Assembly (NCBI RefSeq): GCF_004682055.1
Contig: NZ_QUZU01000012.1
Span: 97,765-161,764 of the forward strand
Origin: Pseudomonas kairouanensis
Lineage (GTDB): Bacteria; Pseudomonadota; Gammaproteobacteria; Pseudomonadales; Pseudomonadaceae
Direction: 5' to 3'
Length of the DNA: 64,000 bases
Part shown: positions 52,402 to 59,913 of the stretch, piece by piece
How the letters are laid out: the number at the start of each line of letters is the position of its first letter
How positions within the stretch are numbered: the stretch's first letter is position 1
The notes under the pieces: generated by a model
Told to the model about the DNA's origin: nothing
What the model saw: only the letters and a program-made list of their open reading frames with translations
Databases searched by the model: none
Position numbers and translations under genes: made by a program

Positions 52402-52417
52402 GAGGCCTGCGGCCATA

Positions 52418-52431
52418 AGCGGATTTCCGCT
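52418..52431. promoter_or_regulatory. Candidate activator (MifR/DctD-like) site
   Basis: A perfect palindrome, AGCGGA-TT-TCCGCT, 76 bp upstream of the sigma-54 -24 element. A half-site TTCCGC recurs at 52458-52463. Position and symmetry fit an upstream activator sequence for the adjacent NtrC-family regulator. Confidence 0.55.
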
Positions 52432-52506
52432 CACCCTCCCTCAAAGCATCAGCAACATTCCGCCTATAAAAAACCTACAACCTCTCTAAACCGGGCCTTC
52501 ATCTAC

Positions 52507-52524
52507 TTGGCACAGCTCCTGCTA
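52507..52524 (+). promoter_or_regulatory. Sigma-54 promoter of the permease gene
   Basis: TTGGCACAGCTCCTGCT has GG and GC exactly 12 bp apart, matching the -24/-12 consensus (TGGCAC-N5-TTGC with one mismatch). It lies 48 bp before the permease start. Confidence 0.75.
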
Positions 52525-52571
52525 TAGCCCCAGCCAGGCTGTGCCCCGGCACGCTCCATAAAAACAACTAG

Positions 52572-53906
52572 ATGAAGGATCCTTCAATGGATAACTCCAA
52601 CGCCCTGCCTCTGGGGTCGGCGGCCGCGCCGACGAAAGAGCGCACCACTTCCAGCCGCATCAAATCGATTTTCAGTGGTTCCGTCGGCAACATGGTCGAA
52701 TGGTACGACTGGTACGTGTACGCCGCCTTCTCTCTGTATTTCGCCAAGACCTTCTTCCCGAAGGGCGACACCACCGCCCAACTACTCAACACCGCCGCGA
52801 TCTTCGCCGTGGGCTTCCTGATGCGCCCGATCGGTGGCTGGCTGATGGGGTTGTACGCCGACAAAGTCGGACGTAAAAAGGCGCTGATGGCTTCGGTGTA
52901 CCTGATGTGCTTCGGCTCGCTGCTGATTGCCTTGAGCCCAGGCTATGAAATCATCGGTATCGGTGCGCCGATCCTGCTGGTATTCGCCCGCTTGCTGCAG
53001 GGGCTGTCGGTGGGCGGCGAATACGGCACCTCCGCCACCTACCTCAGCGAGATGGCCACCAAGGAACGTCGCGGTTTCTACTCCAGTTTCCAATACGTGA
53101 CCCTGATCTCCGGCCAGCTCATCGCCCTGGCGGTGCTGATCGTGCTGCAACAACTGCTCACCACCGAACAACTGTACGCCTGGGGCTGGCGTATCCCGTT
53201 CGCCATCGGCGCCCTGTGCGCGGTGGTCGCTCTTTACCTGCGTCGCGGCATGGAAGAGACCGAGTCGTTCACCAAGAAGGAAAAGGCCAAGGAAAGCGCC
53301 ATGCGCACCCTGATGCGCCACCCCAAGGAACTGCTGACCGTGGTCGGCCTGACCATGGGCGGCACGCTGGCCTTCTACACCTACACCACCTACATGCAGA
53401 AATACCTGGTGAATACTGTCGGCATGAGCATTTCCGACTCCACCACCATTTCGGCAGCGACGCTGTTCCTGTTCATGTGCCTGCAACCCCTGGTCGGTGG
53501 GCTGTCAGACAAGATCGGCCGTCGTCCCATCCTGATCGCCTTCGGCATTCTGGGCACGCTGTTCACCGTGCCGATCCTCACCACCCTGCACACCATCCAG
53601 ACGTGGTGGGGTGCGTTCTTCCTGATCATGGCGGCGCTGATCATCGTCAGTGGCTACACCTCGATCAACGCCGTGGTGAAGGCCGAGCTGTTCCCTACCG
53701 AAATCCGCGCACTGGGCGTAGGCCTGCCGTATGCGCTGACCGTGTCGATCTTCGGCGGTACGGCTGAATACATTGCGCTGTGGTTCAAGAGCATTGGCAT
53801 GGAAACCGGGTATTACTGGTATGTGACCGGGTGTATCGCGGTGTCGCTGCTGGTTTATGTGACCATGAAGGACACCCGCAAGCATTCGCGAATCACCACC
53901 GATTAA
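52572..53906 (+). CDS. kgtP: 2-oxoglutarate (alpha-ketoglutarate) permease, MFS
   Basis: A 444-aa MFS transporter of the metabolite:H+ symporter family with 12 expected helices. The motif between helices 2 and 3 is GLYADKVGRKKAL, and RLLQGLSVGGEYGTSATYL and the later LSDKIGRRP follow. Similarity to KgtP/PcaT-type proteins suggests 2-oxoglutarate uptake with protons. I start at 52572, the earliest ATG that matches the track frame; MDNSNALPLG is two codons later (ATG at 52587). The regulator pair and sigma-54 promoter upstream support an inducible C5-dicarboxylate uptake module. Confidence 0.88.
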   Translation: MKDPSMDNSNALPLGSAAAPTKERTTSSRIKSIFSGSVGNMVEWYDWYVYAAFSLYFAKTFFPKGDTTAQLLNTAAIFAVGFLMRPIGGWLMGLYADKVGRKKALMASVYLMCFGSLLIALSPGYEIIGIGAPILLVFARLLQGLSVGGEYGTSATYLSEMATKERRGFYSSFQYVTLISGQLIALAVLIVLQQLLTTEQLYAWGWRIPFAIGALCAVVALYLRRGMEETESFTKKEKAKESAMRTLMRHPKELLTVVGLTMGGTLAFYTYTTYMQKYLVNTVGMSISDSTTISAATLFLFMCLQPLVGGLSDKIGRRPILIAFGILGTLFTVPILTTLHTIQTWWGAFFLIMAALIIVSGYTSINAVVKAELFPTEIRALGVGLPYALTVSIFGGTAEYIALWFKSIGMETGYYWYVTGCIAVSLLVYVTMKDTRKHSRITTD

Positions 53907-53922
53907 AAGCCTGGCGCGGTAA

Positions 53923-53954
53923 AAAATGTGGGAGGGGGCTTGCTCCCACATTTT
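53923..53954. repeat. Solo REP palindrome between convergent genes
   Basis: AAAATGTGGGAG-GGGGCTTG-CTCCCACATTTT, a 12-bp perfect stem with an A/T-rich base on both strands. It lies between the permease and a convergent membrane-protein gene and may serve both as terminator. Its right end covers two bases of the membrane-protein stop codon. Confidence 0.85.
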
Positions 53955-54714
53955 AGTTTTGTGTCGCCTGGCTAATGCGGTCAGGTCTATACCGCCGCTG
54001 CGCATACGACGCCCCGCCAATCATCACCACCAGCACCGCCGCCAACACCGCCGACGAGCCAATGGTGCCGAAGTCCAGCCCGCCCTTTTCATGGGGCTTG
54101 GTGAGGAAGTCACCCAAGGTCGCGCCAAACGGCCGGGTCAACACAAACGCCACCCAGAACAACAGCACCGACGAGATCTGCGTGAAGTACTTGAGCACCA
54201 CCACGGCCGCAATGGTCGAGCCGATCAGCAAGGCGCCGCCGGCAAAGCCAAGCCCCGAATCGTCTGCCAGGAAGTCCCCCAACGCCGTACCCAAGGTGTT
54301 GGAAAACAGAATCGCCATCCAGTAGAACAACTCCCCACGAAAGGTCTGCACCTTGTTCACGTTCAGCGAATCACCGCTGAGGTGCCACATGGCAAAGATG
54401 ATCATCAGGATCACGATCAGAATCATCGAGCCTGTGGCGTAACCCAGGCCCAGGGTGCGGTCCATGAAGTCCGACATGGTGGTGCCGGCGGTGCTGGTGG
54501 ACAGGATCACGATCCAGTACAGCACCGGGTTGTAGGTTTTCGACCACAGCTGCGTCACCAATGTGACCAGGAACACGCTGATCAGGATCATTGAGCTGAG
54601 GGCATAGCCGACATCCAGGGTCATCGACAGCAAATCCCCGGCGGTTTCGCCCAGAGTGGTTGCGCAGATTTTCATGACCCAGAACGCAAGGGTAATCTGA
54701 GGAAGCTTATTCAT
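53953..54714 (-). CDS. COG4705-type membrane protein, four internal repeats
   Basis: A 253-aa polytopic membrane protein with about eight membrane helices and unknown function. The sequence has four repeats, each with a helix carrying a G-x-T-x-x-D-F/L type motif: TLGETAGDLLS, STAGTTMSDFM, NTLGTALGDFL and RPFGATLGDFL. The conserved Asp and Gly recur once per repeat of about 60 residues. It is convergent with the permease, across a REP. Confidence 0.83.
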   Translation of the reverse strand: MNKLPQITLAFWVMKICATTLGETAGDLLSMTLDVGYALSSMILISVFLVTLVTQLWSKTYNPVLYWIVILSTSTAGTTMSDFMDRTLGLGYATGSMILIVILMIIFAMWHLSGDSLNVNKVQTFRGELFYWMAILFSNTLGTALGDFLADDSGLGFAGGALLIGSTIAAVVVLKYFTQISSVLLFWVAFVLTRPFGATLGDFLTKPHEKGGLDFGTIGSSAVLAAVLVVMIGGASYAQRRYRPDRISQATQN

Positions 54715-54880
54715 GGGATGGGGTGCTCCGAAGCGCAGTCATTCAATTGGCCGCAGACTGAACGTGGAGCTGTGAAAAATAGGTGGGCGCTGTATGAAAA
54801 TTCCATATCGTTGATGGAAATCCGTCGCCATGCCTTGCAGTATGGCGGCTTCACCGAACTCAACCGCAGGAACCCCGGCC

Positions 54881-55513
54881 ATGCCTGACGATATCCACTT
54901 CTACGAACCCGCCAACGGCCACGGCCTGCCCCATGACCCGTTCAATGCCATCGTCGGCCCGCGGCCCATTGGCTGGATCTCGTCCCACGACAGCGAAGGC
55001 CGCCTGAACCTGGCGCCCTACAGCTTCTTCAATGCGTTCAACTACATCCCTCCGATCATTGGCTTTTCCAGTGTCGGGCGCAAAGACAGCCTGAACAACA
55101 TCGAACAGACCGGCGAGTTTGTATGGAACCTGGCGACCCGTCCGCTGGCCGAGCAAATGAACCAGAGCTGTGCAGCGGTAGCGCCTGAGGTGAATGAATT
55201 CGAACTGTCCGGGCTGACGCCGGTGGCGTCCAAAATCATCAGCGTGCCACGCGTAGGCGAGAGCCCGGTGGCGTTTGAATGCAAGGTGACGCAGATCATT
55301 CAGTTGCAGCGCGCCGACAAGGAGTTGGTGCCGAGTTGGTTGGTGCTGGGTGAGGTGGTTGCAGTGCATATTGCCAAGTGGTTGCTAAAGGATGGCATCT
55401 ACGACACGGCTGCCGCTGAGCCGATCTTGCGCGGTGGTGGGCCGGCGGATTATTTCCAGTTGGGGCCGCAAGCACTGTTCAAGATGTACCGCCCGGGCGC
55501 CACAAGACCCTGA
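54881..55513 (+). CDS. Flavin reductase family protein
   Basis: A 210-aa protein with the flavin reductase-like (FMN-binding split barrel) domain: NAIVGPRPIGWISSHDSEG, APYSFFNAFNYIPPIIGFSS and VAFECKVTQI. It may supply reduced FMN to a monooxygenase or be an independent flavoprotein. ATG at 54881 has AGGAA eight bases upstream. Confidence 0.88.
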   Translation: MPDDIHFYEPANGHGLPHDPFNAIVGPRPIGWISSHDSEGRLNLAPYSFFNAFNYIPPIIGFSSVGRKDSLNNIEQTGEFVWNLATRPLAEQMNQSCAAVAPEVNEFELSGLTPVASKIISVPRVGESPVAFECKVTQIIQLQRADKELVPSWLVLGEVVAVHIAKWLLKDGIYDTAAAEPILRGGGPADYFQLGPQALFKMYRPGATRP

Positions 55514-55522
55514 CTGAAATGC

Positions 55523-55628
55523 GATCAAAAATGTGGGAGCGGGCTTGCTCGCGAAGGCGGTGTGTCAGTCACAAATATTTCAACTGACACTGCGCATTCG
55601 CGAGCAAGCCCGCTCCCACATTTTGATC
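55523..55628. repeat. REPIN (outward geometry, GCGGGC subtype)
   Basis: GATCAAAAATGTGGGAGCGGGCTTGC and its inverse, CGCTCCCACATTTTGATC, in outward geometry with a pairing spacer (GTCAGT...ACTGAC). The extra GATCAAAA flanks are also paired. Confidence 0.85.
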
Positions 55629-55639
55629 AGCGGCGAGAT

Positions 55640-55885
55640 TTAGAAAGTGGCTGGCGCCCAGGCCAGCTGGCCTTCTTCATCCACATCAACCAAGCGCTCA
55701 AGCTGCAACGCAGCCGCATCATCGGCATCAGAAGCCGTCTTGAACGTCTGCCCATCAAGGATCTTGTGAAAGCGCGGTGCGCCCATGCCATCCAGTGCCT
55801 TGATGGCAACGGCGGCGCTGTAGCCACCTTCTCCCGGCACTACGGCGGAAACGGCTTCGTGGTGGGTAAATTCTTTACGTGCCAT
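55640..55885 (-). CDS. Conserved small protein, 81 aa, unknown function
   Basis: Encodes MARKEFTHHEAVSAVVPGEG... ending EEGQLAWAPATF. It is soluble, with no signal peptide or recognised domain. Start at 55885 is chosen because the upstream open frame overlaps the next gene. It lies 34 bp downstream of the ABM-domain gene on the same strand and may share its operon. Confidence 0.72.
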   Translation of the reverse strand: MARKEFTHHEAVSAVVPGEGGYSAAVAIKALDGMGAPRFHKILDGQTFKTASDADDAAALQLERLVDVDEEGQLAWAPATF

Positions 55886-55919
55886 GTTGCAGGTCCTGGC
55901 CAATGGAAAGGCGGCCATT

Positions 55920-56261
55920 CTAACCCGCCAGTTGCAGGTACTCGCCATAGGCATGGGCAGCAGATGCGTCGGTGTAGGTCTGAAAGTCCATACTGCGCAC
56001 TACCATGTCGTTCAACAGCTCGGTAAAGATCATCAGGGCCGGCGAGTTGAAGTAGGCGCTCATCGCCTGCTCGCTGCTCCAGAAGCCTGAAACCAGCCAC
56101 ACATCAGGATCAACCTGGGAATGCTGCAACGAGAATTGCAGGCAACCCTTAGCCTGGCGGCCCGGTTCGATCAAACTGCTCAAGCGTGCACCGAGTTCGG
56201 TGCTGCACCCGGTACGGGCACGGATAAAGGCCATATGGCTCGCGGGAATGGGGGTGGACAT
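55920..56261 (-). CDS. Antibiotic biosynthesis monooxygenase (ABM)-like protein
   Basis: A 113-aa ABM/dimeric alpha-beta barrel-like protein: AFIRARTGCSTELGARLSSLI, then LVSGFWSSEQAMSAYFNSPAL and FTELLNDMV. Such proteins act as small monooxygenases or unknown-function dimers. GGGAGAG lies seven bases before ATG 56261. It is divergent from araC, whose product may control it. Confidence 0.77.
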   Translation of the reverse strand: MSTPIPASHMAFIRARTGCSTELGARLSSLIEPGRQAKGCLQFSLQHSQVDPDVWLVSGFWSSEQAMSAYFNSPALMIFTELLNDMVVRSMDFQTYTDASAAHAYGEYLQLAG

Positions 56262-56362
56262 GTTCGACTCTCCCGTTGAGAAGTGATGCTCGGCAAGCAC
56301 TGTGAGGGCGTGTTGCCACAGGATCAAAGATAACGGCGCAGGGGTTGGCGCAGTTAGTCGAT

Positions 56363-56389
56363 TCCTGCCGGCTTATTGCACAATCCTGC
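56363..56389 (-). promoter_or_regulatory. Candidate AraC-type site (minus-oriented)
   Basis: On the minus strand, GCAGGA occurs at 56389-56384 and again at 56368-56363: a direct repeat with a 21-bp period, two helical turns, as in many AraC-family operators. It faces the ABM-domain gene. Confidence 0.5.
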
Positions 56390-56493
56390 CGCAAGCGTAG
56401 GCAGTGCGTTTGCACCACTGGTTTCATTCCATGGCCCAGCGCCTTGTTTCAGGCTGATGACACGCTTTGTGCTTGCCTGATTCGCGATAGTCC

Positions 56494-56522
56494 GCAGGAT
56501 CAGGCAAGGATTGTGCAGGATC
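56494..56522 (+). promoter_or_regulatory. Candidate AraC-type site (plus-oriented)
   Basis: GCAGGATC at 56494-56501 and again at 56515-56522, a direct repeat with a 21-bp period. It is the mirror image of the site at 56363-56389, about 70 bp before the araC start. Confidence 0.5.
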
Positions 56523-56589
56523 GAAGTAACACTTCTTGAAAAGTCGCCGCTAAGCTTGCCTCATCAAAAAAGCCCGCAGAGGACACGTC

Positions 56590-57519
56590 ATGTCGTCGCC
56601 TGAATATCTGTCCACTCCCCTCGACGCCGAGATGGAAAAGCAGCGTGCCGAACTGGCCAGTATCGTGCAACGGCACACCTGGGAAGATGGCTCCTACGGC
56701 ACCGCCATCACCTCGCTCTACCTGAACCGCCACAATGCGCCACGCGACTTCATGCCGGTACTGGTGGAGCCGGCCCTGTGTATCCTCGCCAGCGGCAGCA
56801 AGGAAGTGCGCCTGGCCGATGAGATCTTTGCCTACGACCCACTCAATTACCTGGTGTTCTCGGTGGCCATGCCGGTGGCCGGACGGATCATCGAAGCCAC
56901 GCCGCAAGACCCGAACCTGTCGGTGCGTATCAATATCGACCCGGCACAGCTCACGGCCATGATCGCCGAAGCCGGGCCGATGGGCGTCCCGTCGCGCCCG
57001 ACCTCCCGTGGCATGTACGTCGACCGCATCGACCACCAACTGCTGGACGCGGTGCTGCGCCTGGCGCGCCTGCTGGATACGCCTAAAGACATCGCCATGC
57101 TCGCGCCGCTGATCAACCAGGAAATTCTTTACCGCCTGTTGCGAGGACCACAGGGCTATCGGCTGTATGAAATTGCCGTGGCAAACAGTCAGAGCCATCG
57201 TGTAAGCCAGGCGATCAAATGGTTGAACGGCAACTACGAACAACCACTGCGCATCGACGACCTGGCCAAGGAAGTGAACCTGAGCGTCTCGACGTTGCAC
57301 CATCGCTTCAAGGCGATCACCGCCATGAGCCCGTTGCAGTATCAGAAGCAGCTGCGCTTGCAGGAAGCGCGGCGGTTGATGATTGCCGAAGGGCTGGAAG
57401 CTTCGGCGGCGGGGTATCGGGTGGGGTATGAAAGCCCATCGCAGTTCAGCCGGGAATACAGCCGGTTATTCGGTGCGCCGCCTCTAAGAGATCTCGCCAG
57501 ACTGCGCCAAACCCTCTGA
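56590..57519 (+). CDS. AraC family transcription regulator
   Basis: A 309-aa regulator: an N-terminal AraC_N domain (PF06719-like) around residues 25-180 (LYLNRHNAPRDFMPVLVEPALCI) and a C-terminal pair of HTH motifs (IDDLAKEVNLSVSTLHHRFK and AAGYRVGYESPSQFSREYSRLFG). Such proteins resemble YqhC, a regulator of aldehyde reductase genes. The effector is unknown. GAGGA lies seven bases before the ATG. Confidence 0.9.
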   Translation: MSSPEYLSTPLDAEMEKQRAELASIVQRHTWEDGSYGTAITSLYLNRHNAPRDFMPVLVEPALCILASGSKEVRLADEIFAYDPLNYLVFSVAMPVAGRIIEATPQDPNLSVRINIDPAQLTAMIAEAGPMGVPSRPTSRGMYVDRIDHQLLDAVLRLARLLDTPKDIAMLAPLINQEILYRLLRGPQGYRLYEIAVANSQSHRVSQAIKWLNGNYEQPLRIDDLAKEVNLSVSTLHHRFKAITAMSPLQYQKQLRLQEARRLMIAEGLEASAAGYRVGYESPSQFSREYSRLFGAPPLRDLARLRQTL

Positions 57520-57533
57520 TTCAATAGAGATCA

Positions 57534-57563
57534 AAATGTGGGAGCGGGCCCGCTCCCACATTT
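57534..57563. repeat. Solo REP, perfect 30-bp palindrome
   Basis: AAATGTGGGAGCGGG immediately followed by its reverse complement, with no central loop base. It lies in the 60 bp between convergent araC and gtrS and could terminate both transcripts. Confidence 0.85.
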
Positions 57564-57579
57564 GTTTCTGCGCCGATAT

Positions 57580-59061
57580 CTAGTCCAGGCCACGGGGTAA
57601 TTGCAGGGTGACCCGCAAACCGCCTTCACGCAAATTCTGCAAACTCACTTCACCGCCATGGCTGTGGGCAATATTGCGCGCAATCCCCAACCCCAAGCCA
57701 TAACCCTGCTGCTGCCCGGCCAGGCGGAAGTGCGGCTCGAACACCTGCTCCAACCGCTGCTCCGGCACCCCAGGCCCCTCGTCATCCACATGCAGGATGA
57801 ACTGCACACCATCGTCCTCGATGTGCAAATGGGCGTTCTGCCCATACTTCAAGGCATTGTCGATCAGGTTGCCGATGCAGCGCTTGAGCGCCAGCGGCTT
57901 GCCAGGGTAAGTGGTAAGCGCCCGGCCGTGCTGGGTGACGCGGCCGTTACCGTTGGGTGCGAGGTAAGGCTCCACCAGGCAGTCGAGTACGTGGTTCAGA
58001 TCCACCGGTTCGATGTTTTCGTGGATATCGGTGTCTTTCACGCATTGCAGCGCGCCTTTGACCAGCAACTCCAACTCGTCCAGGTCGCGACCGAATTTGG
58101 TTTGCAGGTTTTCGTCCTCCAACAACTCCACCCGCAGGCGTAAACGCGTGATCGGCGTGCGCAGGTCATGGGAGATCGCGCTGAACAACTGGCTACGTTC
58201 GGTGAGGTAACGGCTGATGCGCTCGCGCATGGCATTGAAGGCGCGGCCCACTTCCACCACTTCGCTGCCGCCGCCTTCGGCCACCGGTTCTACGTCGGCG
58301 CCCAGGGACATATCCCGCGCCGCCCGCGCCAGGCGCTTGAGCGGCCGACTCTGCCAGTGCACCAACAAGCCGATAAACAGCAGCAGAAAGCCGCTGGTCA
58401 GCACGATAAACCACACCTGCTGGGAGGGCAGGCCTTGTTCTTCGAGGCTGGTGTAGGGCTCGGGCAGCAGCGAGGCGATGTACAGCCATTCGCCGGGCGC
58501 CAGTTGGATCTGCGTGACCAGCACCGGCGGGTTCACCGGCTCCAGGGTCAGCGCGTAATGGGCCCAGGAGCGTGGCAGTTCATCGAGTTTCAAACCGGCG
58601 TTGAAGATGCGCAGGTCTTCGGCACTGACGAACTCTACCGAGATGTGCACGTCGGCGCCCAACGTCTGGCGCAGCACTTCGTCCACGGCCACCAGTACCG
58701 CCTGTTTACGCGGTGTTTCGGGCAGCACCTGCATATCCAGCGGGCGGTCGTTGAGCGTCACCACAAAACGCGTGCCGCCCATGCTGCGCAATTGGTCAAG
58801 GACCAGCGGGCGATAGGCCACCGGCAACGAACGGAAATAACTCACGCTGGCGGTCATCGAGTGCGCCAGGCTGCGGGCGCTGGTGACCAGCCCTTCAAGC
58901 TGTGTGGCGCGCAGTTGCGAAACCCAGATCACGCTGGACAGCGCCTGGGCGAACAACACCGCGAGCAAGGTGAGCAGCAGCATGCGCCCCAGCAACGAGC
59001 GTGGTACCGGAAAACGCCGGCGGCGTTCGCTCAGGTGTTCGCCCAGTGGCTCAGTGCGCAT
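57580..59061 (-). CDS. gtrS: Sensor histidine kinase GtrS (glucose/2-ketogluconate)
   Basis: A 493-aa membrane kinase with two helices (near 25-50 and 215-240) around a periplasmic domain. HAMP (SRPLKRLARAARDMSLG) and HisKA (FSAISHDLRTPITRLRLRVE) follow, then the ATPase domain (NLIDNALKYG, DDEGPGVP, YGLGLGIA). In P. aeruginosa, GtrS senses 2-ketogluconate or 6-phosphogluconate-linked signals and controls glucose uptake with GltR. I use ATG 59061, which overlaps gltR by 11 bases. Confidence 0.9.
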   Translation of the reverse strand: MRTEPLGEHLSERRRRFPVPRSLLGRMLLLTLLAVLFAQALSSVIWVSQLRATQLEGLVTSARSLAHSMTASVSYFRSLPVAYRPLVLDQLRSMGGTRFVVTLNDRPLDMQVLPETPRKQAVLVAVDEVLRQTLGADVHISVEFVSAEDLRIFNAGLKLDELPRSWAHYALTLEPVNPPVLVTQIQLAPGEWLYIASLLPEPYTSLEEQGLPSQQVWFIVLTSGFLLLFIGLLVHWQSRPLKRLARAARDMSLGADVEPVAEGGGSEVVEVGRAFNAMRERISRYLTERSQLFSAISHDLRTPITRLRLRVELLEDENLQTKFGRDLDELELLVKGALQCVKDTDIHENIEPVDLNHVLDCLVEPYLAPNGNGRVTQHGRALTTYPGKPLALKRCIGNLIDNALKYGQNAHLHIEDDGVQFILHVDDEGPGVPEQRLEQVFEPHFRLAGQQQGYGLGLGIARNIAHSHGGEVSLQNLREGGLRVTLQLPRGLD

Positions 59062-59785
59062 TGCCGGCAACCACGCTGGCTGCCAGTTGGTAACCGCTGC
59101 CGCGCACGGTGCGGATCAGCTTCGGTGGCTTTTCGGTATCGCGCAGGCGCTGGCGCAGGCGGCTCACAGCCATGTCGACGATACGGTCCAGCGGCATCAG
59201 GTCGCGGCCTCGGGTGGCGTTGCCAATGGTGTCGCGGTCGAGGATCTGTTGCGGGTGGTCGAGGAACAATTTGAGCAGGGCAAAGTCGGCACCGGAGAGG
59301 ATCACTTCTTCGCCATCCACATGGAACAAGCGGTGGCTGATCATATCCAGGCGCCACTCATCGAACACCAGCACGTCACTGCTACCGCTGCGCTCCTGGC
59401 CAAATTGGGCGCGGCGCAACAAGGCCTTGATTCGCGCCTGCAACTCGCGAGGGCTGAAGGGTTTGCCGATGTAATCGTCGGCGCCCAGTTCCAGGCCGAT
59501 CACCCGGTCGGTTTCATCGGAACTGGCGGTGAGCATGATGATCGGCACCTGCGCCTGGCGCGGGTGCTGGCGGATCCAACGGCACAGGCTGAAACCGTCT
59601 TCGTCCGGCAACATCACATCGAGGATGACCAGGTCGCACGGCGCCTCGTTCATCGCCTGGCGGAACCCCGCGCCGTCCGGCACGCCACGCACCTGGAAAC
59701 CGGCGCGACTGAGGTAGGTTTGCAGCAATTCGCGGATTTCCTGGTCGTCGTCGACGAGGAGAATGGACTTACTGATTACGCTCAC
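59051..59785 (-). CDS. gltR: Response regulator GltR (OmpR type)
   Basis: A 244-aa two-component regulator: receiver domain with phosphoacceptor Asp in DLVILDVMLPDEDG near residue 55 and PIIMLTA, then a winged-helix DNA-binding domain (FALLKLFLDHPQQILDRDTI, RLRQRLRDTEKPPKLIRTVRGSGYQL). It is the partner of GtrS and regulates glucose-transport genes in Pseudomonas. The gene lies between glk and gtrS. Confidence 0.92.
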   Translation of the reverse strand: MSVISKSILLVDDDQEIRELLQTYLSRAGFQVRGVPDGAGFRQAMNEAPCDLVILDVMLPDEDGFSLCRWIRQHPRQAQVPIIMLTASSDETDRVIGLELGADDYIGKPFSPRELQARIKALLRRAQFGQERSGSSDVLVFDEWRLDMISHRLFHVDGEEVILSGADFALLKLFLDHPQQILDRDTIGNATRGRDLMPLDRIVDMAVSRLRQRLRDTEKPPKLIRTVRGSGYQLAASVVAGNAH

Positions 59786-59813
59786 GGGGGCCTCCTTGTT
59801 GTTATGGCCAATC

Positions 59814-59913
59814 TGTAGGAGCGAGCTTGCTCGCGAAAATCCTGAAGCTGGCGCGTATCACCTGATGCGCTGCGTTATCGTTGGCGCTCTTCGCGAGCAA
59901 GCTCGCTCCTACA
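59814..59913. repeat. REPIN (TGTAGGAG type) at the glk 3' end
   Basis: Left TGTAGGAGCGAGCTTGCTCGCG and right CGCGAGCAAGCTCGCTCCTACA. The glk stop (TAG at 59911-59909 on the minus strand) lies inside the right unit, so the element supplies it. Confidence 0.85.

Larger units (their letters stand above)
56262..56589. other. Divergent regulatory region, ABM gene / araC
   Basis: A 328-bp gap with no coding sequence recognised. It carries two mirrored GCAGGA direct-repeat sites (56363-56389 and 56494-56522) and a GAAGT-AAC-ACTTC palindrome (56523-56535). These likely control one or both divergent genes. Confidence 0.6.
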
